A stretch of 5,388 bases of DNA from DATKMG01 sp035541995 (GTDB lineage Bacteria > Acidobacteriota > Terriglobia > Versatilivoradales > Versatilivoraceae): NCBI GenBank assembly GCA_035541995.1, contig DATKMG010000582.1, positions 1-5,388 of the forward strand. The letters are read 5' to 3'. Below, piece by piece: positions 1 to 5,208 of the stretch. The notes below the pieces were generated by a model. The model was not told the DNA's origin, did no database searches, and saw only the letters and a list, made by a program, of their open reading frames with translations. The position numbers were made by a program, and so were the translations under genes. Position 1 is the first letter of the stretch. Each line of letters starts with the position of its first letter.

Positions 1-222
1 CCGTTTTTCAACGGCTACCGGCCGCAGTTTTATTTTCGGACGACGGACGTGACGGGGGTGGCCAAGTTGCCGGAAGGGACCGAGATGGTGATGCCGGGGG
101 ACAATGTGCCGCTGGAGATCGAGTTGATCACCCCGATTGCGATGGAGAAGGGACTGCGCTTTGCCATCCGGGAAGGCGGCCGGACCGTAGGAGCCGGAAC
201 CATTACGGAGATCTATGAATAA
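1..222 (+). CDS. tuf: Elongation factor Tu, C-terminal part (5' truncated by window edge)
   Basis: The first 73 codons in frame 1 encode the C-terminal beta-barrel (domain 3) of EF-Tu, ending at TAA 220-222. Recognisable blocks are GYRPQFYFRTTDVTG (residues 5-19 of the fragment), EMVMPGDNVPLEIELITPIA (28-47) and GLRFAIREGGRTVGAG (51-66), all diagnostic of bacterial EF-Tu. EF-Tu is the cytoplasmic GTPase that brings aminoacyl-tRNA to the ribosomal A site; domain 3 contacts the tRNA T stem and EF-Ts. The G domain lies upstream of the window. The C-terminus, TITEIYE, differs from the E. coli ending. Codons are strongly G-ending: by hand count 57 of 73 end in G or C, 37 of them in G. A tuf copy directly before rpsJ is a common bacterial junction of the str and S10 clusters; whether fusA lies upstream cannot be seen. 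Confidence 0.98.
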   Translation, partial: PFFNGYRPQFYFRTTDVTGVAKLPEGTEMVMPGDNVPLEIELITPIAMEKGLRFAIREGGRTVGAGTITEIYE

Positions 223-304
223 TAGGTCGTAGGTGTGACGTGCCAGATGTCAGCGCGCATCCCCGACACCCAACACCCCGAACCTGATCGAGAAACAGAC
301 AACT

Positions 305-631
305 ATGTTGAACGAAAAGATTCGCATTCGCTTGAAAGCTTACGACTATCGCGTGCTCGACCAGTCGGCCTCCGAAATCGTGGATACGGCCAAAAGGACA
401 GGCGCCCGTGTGGCAGGCCCTATTCCTCTGCCCACGGTCAAGAATCGTTGGACTGTTCTGCGCTCTCCCCATGTGGACAAGAAATCGAGGGAACAGTTTG
501 AGATTCGCACGCACAAGCGGCTGTTGGACATCCTCGAGCCGACGCCTCAGACCATAGATGCCTTGATGAAACTCGATCTCCCCGCCGGGGTGGATGTGGA
601 GATCAAGGCTTACGGGAAGGAACACAAGTAG
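305..631 (+). CDS. rpsJ: 30S ribosomal protein S10 (uS10)
   Basis: A 108-residue protein, slightly longer than E. coli S10 (103). Signatures are KIRIRLKAYD (5-14), EIVDTAKRTGARVAGPIPLP (24-43), SPHVDKKSREQFEIRTHKRL (54-73) and the C-terminal DALMKLDLPAGVDVEI (85-100). S10 sits in the head of the small subunit. In many bacteria it also acts as NusE, pairing with NusB in antitermination, using the long loop that here spans roughly residues 44-68. The ATG at 305 gives the usual short lead before the first beta strand. Its ribosome binding site is weak: the upstream bases are A-rich with only a GAG around 291-293. It lies 82 bases after tuf and is the first gene of the S10 operon proper. The last residues (KAYGKEHK) extend a little beyond the E. 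coli end. Confidence 0.98.
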   Translation: MLNEKIRIRLKAYDYRVLDQSASEIVDTAKRTGARVAGPIPLPTVKNRWTVLRSPHVDKKSREQFEIRTHKRLLDILEPTPQTIDALMKLDLPAGVDVEIKAYGKEHK

Positions 632-635
632 GAGG
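630..635 (+). promoter_or_regulatory. Strong Shine-Dalgarno sequence AGGAGG not serving an annotated gene
   Basis: AGGAGG starts on the second base of the rpsJ stop codon TAG (629-631). It is the best anti-16S match near this junction, yet it lies about 53 bases before the rplC start, too far to serve it. It is correctly spaced (6 bases, 636-641) for a GTG at 642 that opens a 16-codon reading frame. The rplC gene has its own weaker AGAGGGA at 679-685. The alternative is a coincidental purine run. Confidence 0.4.
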
Positions 636-641
636 ATCCAG

Positions 642-692
642 GTGACAGCAGGAGCCTGCCGGTTTCTGCTGCCCGCAGAGAGGGACCTATGA
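642..692 (+). CDS. Candidate 16-codon leader peptide coupled to rplC
   Basis: A GTG at 642 opens a short frame reading MTAGACRFLLPAERDL and stopping at TGA 690-692. The stop overlaps the rplC ATG (689-691) in an ATGA arrangement, the classical layout for translational coupling. An AGGAGG sits 6 bases upstream of the GTG, a better ribosome binding site than several of the real genes here have. The frame fills almost all of the 57-base gap between rpsJ and rplC. I recognise no family, and the peptide shows no signal sequence, membrane segment or run of a single regulatory amino acid. Its role, if any, would be to carry ribosomes into rplC. Short open frames arise easily by chance, so this is a candidate only. 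Confidence 0.3.
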   Translation: MTAGACRFLLPAERDL

Positions 693-1330
693 TAAACGGA
701 ATTCTCGGAAAGAAGATGGGGATGACCCAATTGTTCGGGGAGGATGGCGAAGTGATTCCTGCGACGGTCATCAAAGCCGGACCTTGTGTGGTGATCCAGA
801 AGAAGACGGCAACGACAGAGGGTTATAACGCTGTCCAGGTGGGCTTAGTGGAATTTATGTCCAATAAGAAGGTAATTAAGCCGCTGGCCGGCCACTTCAA
901 GAAATGGGGTACGCCCCCTGTCAAATTCATACGCGAGTTTCGCGTGAGTCAGTCGGAAGAGGATACTCAAGTTGGCAGTAAAATCCTGGTGGACCAATTC
1001 TCGATTAATGACCAGGTCAATATCACTGGGATCAGCAAGGGTAAAGGGTTTGCGGGGTTTATCAAGCGCCACAAATTTCGGGGTGGAGCTGCTTCTCATG
1101 GATCGATGTTTCACCGTGCACCGGGTTCCATCGGGGCTTCTGCTTTTCCTTCTCGGGTTCTAAAGGGCATGCGGGCAGCCGGGCACATGGGTCACGTTCG
1201 GGTGACTACGAAAAACCTGCGTGTCGTCAAGATTGATTTCGAAAACAATCTGCTGGTGGTAAAGGGAGCGGTGCCTGGAGCCAACGGAGGCTACCTCATC
1301 ATTCGTAAGAATCGTCCAAGTGCAGAATAA
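689..1330 (+). CDS. rplC: 50S ribosomal protein L3 (uL3)
   Basis: A 213-residue L3, close to the E. coli length of 209. Visible blocks are GILGKKMGMTQLF (4-16), the TGISKGKGFAG motif (113-123), HGSMFHRAPGSIGASAFPSR (137-156), GMRAAGHMG (160-168) and LLVVKGAVPGANGGYLIIRK (188-207). L3 is an early assembly protein of the large subunit; its central loop (about 120-165) reaches towards the peptidyl transferase centre. In E. coli, PrmB methylates Gln150 in GSIGQNQTPGK; the aligned residue here is Ala152, so that modification cannot occur at this site. The ATG at 689 follows AGAGGGA (679-685) at short spacing and overlaps the stop of a possible leader ORF. It lies 57 bases after rpsJ and 32 before rplD, and is surely co-transcribed with both. 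Confidence 0.98.
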   Translation: MINGILGKKMGMTQLFGEDGEVIPATVIKAGPCVVIQKKTATTEGYNAVQVGLVEFMSNKKVIKPLAGHFKKWGTPPVKFIREFRVSQSEEDTQVGSKILVDQFSINDQVNITGISKGKGFAGFIKRHKFRGGAASHGSMFHRAPGSIGASAFPSRVLKGMRAAGHMGHVRVTTKNLRVVKIDFENNLLVVKGAVPGANGGYLIIRKNRPSAE

Positions 1331-1362
1331 ATGGCCCGGTTGGGCAAGGTTGGGAAGTCAAC

Positions 1363-1989
1363 ATGCCAAAACTCGAGATCAGAAATCTCAATAATGAAGT
1401 GGTCGGTGAGCTTGCCCTATATGATGCGGTCTTTGCGACCCGAGTGAATAAGAGTCTTCTACACGCCGCCGTGAAACAGTACTTGGATGGTCTGCACCAA
1501 GGGACTCACGCCACCAAGAATCGCTCGCTGGTCAGCGGTGGAGGCAAGAAACCCTGGCGACAAAAGGGAACAGGGCGCGCCCGGGCTGGCAGCACCAGGA
1601 ACCCTATCTGGCGACACGGTGGGGTGGCTCACGGTCCCCAGCCTCGGTCATACGAGTGGCACCTCCCGAAGAAGATGATCCAGGGGGCCCTTCGATCTGC
1701 GCTGACCGAGAAATTCAACGGGAATGCCATCACGGTGGTGGAAGCCTTTTCCTTACTGAATCATAAGACCAAGGAGTTTCGGAGCGTACTGAAGAAGCTT
1801 GATCTTCGGAAGAAACTCCTGGTTGTGGAGTCGGATGAGAATGAGAACTTACTAAAGGCATCGAGAAACCTGCCTGATGTGAAACTCGTCAAGAATTTTG
1901 AGGTTTGCGTTTACGATGTGCTGAACAGTGATCGGCTTATCTTCTCTAAGACTGCCATCCAGAAGCTGCAGGAGGCGCTAAATCCATGA
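1363..1989 (+). CDS. rplD: 50S ribosomal protein L4 (uL4)
   Basis: A 208-residue L4 (E. coli 201). The extended tunnel loop is unmistakable: GGGKKPWRQKGTGRARAGST (59-78), then PIWRHGGVAHGPQPRSYEW (81-99) and LPKK. Lys68 in the WRQKGTG stretch matches E. coli Lys63, the position where changes give macrolide resistance; here it is wild type. The C-terminal globular half includes ALRSALTEKF (109-118) and the VYDVLNSDRLIFSKTAI segment (183-199). L4 lines the narrow part of the exit tunnel. In E. coli it also represses its own operon by binding a leader before rpsJ, but no counterpart leader is visible here. The ATG at 1363 has only a poorly placed AAGG (1346-1349) upstream. The gap before it has a near-tandem 10-base repeat. 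Its stop TGA overlaps the rplW start. Confidence 0.98.
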   Translation: MPKLEIRNLNNEVVGELALYDAVFATRVNKSLLHAAVKQYLDGLHQGTHATKNRSLVSGGGKKPWRQKGTGRARAGSTRNPIWRHGGVAHGPQPRSYEWHLPKKMIQGALRSALTEKFNGNAITVVEAFSLLNHKTKEFRSVLKKLDLRKKLLVVESDENENLLKASRNLPDVKLVKNFEVCVYDVLNSDRLIFSKTAIQKLQEALNP

Positions 1990-2279
1990 AAAACCGGTAC
2001 GGAGTGATTAAACGACCGATCATCACGGAAAAGGCTTTGGACCAGAAGGAGGAGAAGCGCATCCTCTGCTTCGAAGTGAATGTGAGGGCCAACAAGCAAG
2101 ATGTCAAAGATGCTGTTGAGAAATTGTTTAAGGTCAAGGTGGATTCTGTCAAAACCCTGCAATTCTACGGAAAAGAGCGACGGCGCGGTCGCTACACGGG
2201 TTACAGGCCGGACTGGAAAAAGGCCTACGTCAAACTGAAGGCCGGCGAAAAAATGATCGAGTACGCGGAGAATGCATAG
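1986..2279 (+). CDS. rplW: 50S ribosomal protein L23 (uL23)
   Basis: A 97-residue L23, close to the E. coli length of 100. It starts with YGVIKRPIITEKAL (5-18), the usual N-terminal segment. Glu15 in ITEK aligns with E. coli Glu18, the residue that docks trigger factor at the tunnel exit. The DVKDAVEKLFKVKVDSVKT helix-strand (39-57) and GRYTGYRPDWKKAYVKLK (68-85), ending in the RNA-binding WKKAYVKL strand, complete the family pattern. L23 binds domain III of 23S rRNA and forms part of the tunnel exit platform for trigger factor and SRP. The ATG overlaps the rplD stop by four bases (ATGA, 1986-1989), with AGGAGG at 1970-1975 inside rplD giving a 10-base spacer. This indicates tight translational coupling of L4 and L23. 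Confidence 0.98.
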   Translation: MKNRYGVIKRPIITEKALDQKEEKRILCFEVNVRANKQDVKDAVEKLFKVKVDSVKTLQFYGKERRRGRYTGYRPDWKKAYVKLKAGEKMIEYAENA

Positions 2280-2280
2280 T

Positions 2281-3117
2281 ATGGGACTTAAGACTTTCAG
2301 ACCTACAACTCCATCGTTGCGTTTTAAGACGGTCACTACTTTTGATGAGATCACTAAGCGTCGCCCGGAGAAAGGCCTGCTCGAACCCAGGCCAGGGACC
2401 GGGGGGCGGAATAGTGTGGGATGGATGACTGTGAGGCAACGAGGAGGTGGCCATAAGCGGATGTATCGCGTAATTGATTTCAAACGTAACAAAACCGGCA
2501 TACCCGCAAAAGTGGCGGCCATCGAGTACGATCCGAATCGTTCTGCTCGAATTGCGCTGCTGCACTACCTCGATGGCGAAAAACGCTACATTCTTCATCC
2601 CATTGGGCTTCAAGTTGGTTCCACGGTGGTTTCCGGACCTGACGCTGATATCCTGGTGGGCAATGCCCTGCCCTTAAAGAACATCCCGGTTGGGACAACC
2701 ATTCACAATATCGAACTGCGGAAAGGCAAGGGGGCCCAGATGGTTCGTTCTGCGGGAGGCGCTGCCCAACTGGTGGCCAAGGAAGGGGAGTACGCTCAGG
2801 TTCGTTTGCCTTCCGGTGAAGTGCGCCAAGTCCATATTGAATGCCTGGCTACCATTGGCCAGGTCGGAAATGTGGACCATTCCAACGTCAGCGTCGGAAA
2901 GGCAGGCCGAAGCCGATGGATCGGGAAAAGGCCTTCGGTTCGTGGAGTAGCCATGAACCCAGTAGATCATCCTCACGGCGGAGGGGAAGGAAAAACCTCG
3001 GGTGGGCGGCATCCAGTCACCCCCTGGGGCCAACCGACCCGAGGGTTTAAGACTCGTAACAGCAAGAGAACCGACCGCTTCATCATCAAGCGGAAGAAGC
3101 AAGCCAGAGAAATCTAG
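2281..3117 (+). CDS. rplB: 50S ribosomal protein L2 (uL2)
   Basis: A 278-residue L2 (family about 273-278). It starts MGLKTFRPTTPSLRF, followed by GRNSVGWMTVRQRGGGHKR (42-60), YRVIDFKR (62-69), the SH3-like region with RSAGGAAQLVAKEGEYAQVR (156-175), and the hallmark MNPVDHPHGGGEG (225-237), which carries the conserved histidines near the peptidyl transferase centre. L2 helps subunit association and peptidyl transferase assembly. An in-frame ATG at 2272 would add three residues but sits inside rplW, one base after the GGAG at 2267-2270. The ATG at 2281 has the right spacing from that GGAG and gives the normal N-terminus, so I chose it. It begins one base after the rplW stop (TAG 2277-2279). 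The C-terminus is strongly basic. Confidence 0.97.
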   Translation: MGLKTFRPTTPSLRFKTVTTFDEITKRRPEKGLLEPRPGTGGRNSVGWMTVRQRGGGHKRMYRVIDFKRNKTGIPAKVAAIEYDPNRSARIALLHYLDGEKRYILHPIGLQVGSTVVSGPDADILVGNALPLKNIPVGTTIHNIELRKGKGAQMVRSAGGAAQLVAKEGEYAQVRLPSGEVRQVHIECLATIGQVGNVDHSNVSVGKAGRSRWIGKRPSVRGVAMNPVDHPHGGGEGKTSGGRHPVTPWGQPTRGFKTRNSKRTDRFIIKRKKQAREI

Positions 3118-3128
3118 AGGAGAAGATC

Positions 3129-3425
3129 ATGTCGAGATCAGTCAAGAAAGGGGCCTTCGTGGATTCTGCGCTCTTGAAGGCCATCGAAGACATGAACAAG
3201 CGCTTCGATAAGAAGGTGCTCAAGACCTGGTCCCGCAGATCCACGATAATCCCTGAGATGGTGGGCCATACGTTGGCGGTTCATAATGGGAAGAAGTTTA
3301 TCCCCGTTTACATTACGGAAAACATGGTCGGGCACAAGCTGGGTGAGTTTTCACCTACCCGGATTTTTAAGGGACATAGCTCAAGGGTCGCGGAGAAGGC
3401 AGCTACTCCGGCTCCAAAACCCTAA
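3129..3425 (+). CDS. rpsS: 30S ribosomal protein S19 (uS19)
   Basis: A 98-residue S19 (E. coli 92). It begins MSRSVKKGAFVD and contains WSRRSTIIPEMVGHTLAVHN (34-53), GKKFIPVYITENMVGHKLGE (54-73) and FSPTRIFKGHS (74-84), all conserved. S19 binds the head of the small subunit with S13 and contacts the A-site tRNA region through its tail. After KGHS the protein carries a 14-residue tail rich in Ala, Pro and Lys (85-98), slightly longer than in E. coli and probably disordered. The start has an excellent AGGAG at 3118-3122, directly after the rplB stop, with a 6-base spacer. It sits 11 bases after rplB, so both surely share a transcript. Confidence 0.98.
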   Translation: MSRSVKKGAFVDSALLKAIEDMNKRFDKKVLKTWSRRSTIIPEMVGHTLAVHNGKKFIPVYITENMVGHKLGEFSPTRIFKGHSSRVAEKAATPAPKP

Positions 3426-3453
3426 CCTAATTTGAGGCACAGGGAAGAAATCC

Positions 3454-3789
3454 ATGGAAGCGAACGCCACAGCCAAATACGTACGAGGGTCGCCCCAGAA
3501 GGCCAGACTGGTGGTGGACTTGATCCGGGGGAAGAATGTATCGGAAGCCTTGGCTATCCTCCGGTTTACCAAGAAGCGAGCCTCCAAAGAGGTCGAGAAG
3601 GTTTTGAAATCCGCCATCGCCAACGCGGAACAGAAGGAAGAAGGGACTGATGTCGATAGCCTTTTCATTAACAAGGCTTGGGTGAATGAAGGACCCCGCA
3701 TGAAACGACTGCGCCCTGCTCCCATGGGACGGGCCTATCGCATTCAGCGACGGATGAGCCATATCACGATCCACGTTACGCACAAATAA
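3454..3789 (+). CDS. rplV: 50S ribosomal protein L22 (uL22)
   Basis: A 111-residue L22, essentially the E. coli length (110). Signatures are KYVRGSPQKARLVVDLIRGK (8-27), EALAILRFTKKRASKEV (31-47), VLKSAIANAE (50-59) and the beta-hairpin region 78-103 with NEGPRMKRLRPAPMGRAY. L22 binds all domains of 23S rRNA; its long hairpin lines the exit tunnel opposite L4 and is a known site of macrolide-resistance changes. Here the hairpin reads RPAPMGRAY where E. coli has MPRAKGRAD, a variant I associate with non-proteobacterial lineages. The hairpin shows no obvious deletion or insertion. The ATG at 3454 follows AGGGAAG (3441-3447) with good spacing, 28 bases after rpsS. It ends with SHITIHVTHK, as expected. 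Confidence 0.98.
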   Translation: MEANATAKYVRGSPQKARLVVDLIRGKNVSEALAILRFTKKRASKEVEKVLKSAIANAEQKEEGTDVDSLFINKAWVNEGPRMKRLRPAPMGRAYRIQRRMSHITIHVTHK

Positions 3790-3801
3790 GGGAGGAATCG
3801 C

Positions 3802-4467
3802 TTGGGACAGAAAGTGCACCCCTACGGACTTCGCTTAGGCTACAACAAGACCTGGTTGTCACGCTGGTACGCCAAGAAGGATTACAGCACTCTTTTGCAT
3901 GAAGACTTGAAGTTGAAATCGGAATTGAAAAGACAATTGGGTCATGCAGGTGTGTCTGCCATAGAAATCGAGCGCCCGGGGAACAAGATCAGGATCACGA
4001 TCCACACCTCCAGACCGGGTATCATCATTGGTCGCAAGGGATCGGAAATTGACAAACTCAAGGCAGATTTACAAAAGCGCACGAACCGGGAAGTCTTCAT
4101 CAATATCAATGAAATCCACCGGCCTGAATTGGAGGCGCAGTTGGTAGCTGAATCCATCGCGCTACAACTGGAGAAGCGAATTGCATTTCGCCGTGCCATG
4201 CGGAAGGCCGTCGATAGTGCGCTAAAGGTGAATGCTAAAGGCATTAAGGTGTGTTGTGCAGGGAGACTGAACGGAGCAGAAATCGCTCGTACAGAGTGGT
4301 ACCTGCAGGGGCGATTGCCTCTGCACACGTTGCGTGCCGACATCGACTATGGCTTTGCGGAGGCCATGACGACCTATGGCGTCATTGGCGTCAAGGTATG
4401 GATCTATAAAGGCGAAGTCTTTCCTGCCGCAAAGAAGAGCTTGGTTTCTCGCACACCGACGCTTTGA
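3802..4467 (+). CDS. rpsC: 30S ribosomal protein S3 (uS3), TTG start
   Basis: A 221-residue S3 (E. coli 233). The start is TTG at 3802, since the MGQKVHP N-terminus begins exactly there and GGGAGGA (3790-3796) is ideally spaced after the rplV stop. The N-terminal type-2 KH domain carries PGIIIGRKGSEIDKL (72-86) with the GRKG loop. The C-terminal domain shows GRLNGAEIARTEWYLQGRLP (154-173) and TYGVIGVKVWIYKGE (191-205). S3 forms the mRNA entry channel; the basic patch FRRAMRK (129-135) corresponds to the E. coli helicase residues Arg131, Arg132 and Lys135, with the last one Arg here. Two adjacent cysteines (151-152) sit where E. coli has VS in the KVEVSGRLGGAE segment. The C-terminal tail is shorter than in E. 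coli, and a 79-base gap follows. Confidence 0.98.
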   Translation: MGQKVHPYGLRLGYNKTWLSRWYAKKDYSTLLHEDLKLKSELKRQLGHAGVSAIEIERPGNKIRITIHTSRPGIIIGRKGSEIDKLKADLQKRTNREVFININEIHRPELEAQLVAESIALQLEKRIAFRRAMRKAVDSALKVNAKGIKVCCAGRLNGAEIARTEWYLQGRLPLHTLRADIDYGFAEAMTTYGVIGVKVWIYKGEVFPAAKKSLVSRTPTL

Positions 4468-4472
4468 TTTTG

Positions 4473-4509
4473 CGCCTACGCTGGTTTTGGGAGCAGCCCA
4501 AAAGAGGCG
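4473..4509 (+). other. Inverted repeat / predicted RNA hairpin in the rpsC-rplP gap
   Basis: TTTTGGG (4485-4491) and CCCAAAA (4497-4503) are perfect inverted copies, giving a 7-bp stem with the loop AGCAG. An outer 5-bp stem, CGCCT (4473-4477) with AGGCG (4505-4509), can close around it with an asymmetric internal loop. No T-run follows, and the downstream genes belong to the same operon, so it is not a standard intrinsic terminator. It could be an attenuator, an RNase processing or stability site, a protein-binding element, or chance. The gap (79 bases) is long for this otherwise compact operon. Confidence 0.45.
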
Positions 4510-4546
4510 GCGTATTGAGTCTTAACTTGCTGGAGAGTCTCGAACT

Positions 4547-4963
4547 ATGCTGATGCCCAAGAAGGTTAAATACCGCAAACAGCAGCGCGGCCGCATGAAA
4601 GGGAAAGCCTGGCGGGGTTCTGACATTGCCTTCGGAGAGTTTGGCTTGAAAGTGTTGGAGCCAGGGTGGATCTCTGATCGGCAAATCGAAGCCAGCCGAA
4701 TTGCCATGACCCGGTTTGTCAAGCGTGGCGGCAAGGTCTGGGTTCGTCTTTTCCCGGACAAGCCCGTGACTAAGAAGCCAGCTGAGACGCGCATGGGAAA
4801 AGGAAAAGGTGCACCCGAGTTCTGGGTGGCCGTTGTCCGTCCCGGCAAAGTGATTTTTGAGATGGAAGGTGTCAAGGAAGAGGTAGCCCGTGAAGCCATG
4901 CGCTTGGCTGCCAAGAAACTCCCCATCCAGACTAAGTTTGTTTCTCGAATGGGTCAGGAATAA
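4547..4963 (+). CDS. rplP: 50S ribosomal protein L16 (uL16)
   Basis: A 138-residue L16 (family about 136-144). It begins MLMPKKVKYRKQQRGRMKGK, contains RGSDIAFGEFGLKVLEP (23-39), MTRFVKRGGKVWVRLFPDKP (54-73) and KKPAETRMGKGKGAPEFWVA (76-95). L16 is a late assembly protein near the A-site tRNA and the 5S rRNA region. Arg82, just before MGKGKG, aligns with E. coli Arg81, the residue hydroxylated by the YcfD/RoxA oxygenase; it is kept here, though nothing shows that the enzyme exists in this organism. The ATG at 4547 has GGAG at 4532-4535, a rather long 11-base spacer. A second ATG at 4553 is possible but would cut the conserved MLMPK start. Its stop is four bases from rpmC. Confidence 0.98.
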   Translation: MLMPKKVKYRKQQRGRMKGKAWRGSDIAFGEFGLKVLEPGWISDRQIEASRIAMTRFVKRGGKVWVRLFPDKPVTKKPAETRMGKGKGAPEFWVAVVRPGKVIFEMEGVKEEVAREAMRLAAKKLPIQTKFVSRMGQE

Positions 4964-4967
4964 GCCA

Positions 4968-5180
4968 ATGAAAATAGATAAAATCCGGGATTCGTCTGAA
5001 GAAGAGCTGAACAACCAACTGCGGGAATTCTCCGAGCAAGTCTTCCGACTCCGTTTCCAAATGGCAACGGGCCAGACTGAAGGGTTGGCCAAGTTGCGCA
5101 CTCTCAAAAAGGACATTGCCCGTATTAAGACCATCCAGCGAGAGCGTCAACTGAAGGCTGCCTCGGCTGGAACGAAATAG
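4968..5180 (+). CDS. rpmC: 50S ribosomal protein L29 (uL29)
   Basis: A 70-residue L29 (E. coli 63), almost entirely a helical hairpin. The first helix covers SSEEELNNQLREFSEQVFRL (9-28), followed by RFQMATGQTEG (29-39) and the second helix KLRTLKKDIARIKTIQRERQ (42-61). The MATGQ turn and the KDIARIKT stretch are family hallmarks. L29 is a small surface protein at the exit tunnel rim next to L23 and takes part in docking exit-site factors. The ATG at 4968 lies four bases after the rplP stop, with AGGA at 4956-4959 inside rplP and an 8-base spacer, so it is probably translationally coupled. An in-frame ATG further upstream would run through rplP in the wrong frame and is not credible. The short Ala-rich C-terminal tail (63-70) is not conserved. 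Confidence 0.97.
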   Translation: MKIDKIRDSSEEELNNQLREFSEQVFRLRFQMATGQTEGLAKLRTLKKDIARIKTIQRERQLKAASAGTK

Positions 5181-5208
5181 TTCAATGCGCAGGAGAAAAT
5201 ACTGAACC

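Noticed and set aside
236..252. Hairpin after tuf read as a terminator
   Set aside because: The stem is only 6 bp including a G-T pair and is followed by C-rich sequence, not T residues.
235..501. GTG-started 88-codon plus-strand frame overlapping rpsJ
   Set aside because: Most of it is rpsJ read in another frame. It has no convincing Shine-Dalgarno sequence, and the translation resembles no family.
203..730. 175-codon open frame on the minus strand across rpsJ
   Set aside because: It lies opposite tuf and rpsJ, which are strongly supported by conserved protein sequence; it shows no family pattern and no suitable ribosome binding site was found. It is a shadow frame.
2272..2280. Upstream ATG for rplB adding three residues
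   Set aside because: It lies one base after the GGAG at 2267-2270, too close for use. The ATG at 2281 is correctly spaced and matches the family N-terminus.
1911..2522. 203-codon open frame on the minus strand across rplD, rplW and rplB
   Set aside because: It overlaps three well-supported ribosomal protein genes and has no recognisable domain.
4485..4503. Hairpin read as an intrinsic transcription terminator
   Set aside because: No run of T follows the stem, the stem is AT-rich at its base, and rplP-rpmC-rpsQ continue the same operon.
4391..5134. 247-codon open frame on the minus strand across rpsC, rplP and rpmC
   Set aside because: It spans three confirmed plus-strand genes, has no recognisable protein motif, and fits a by-product of their codon usage.
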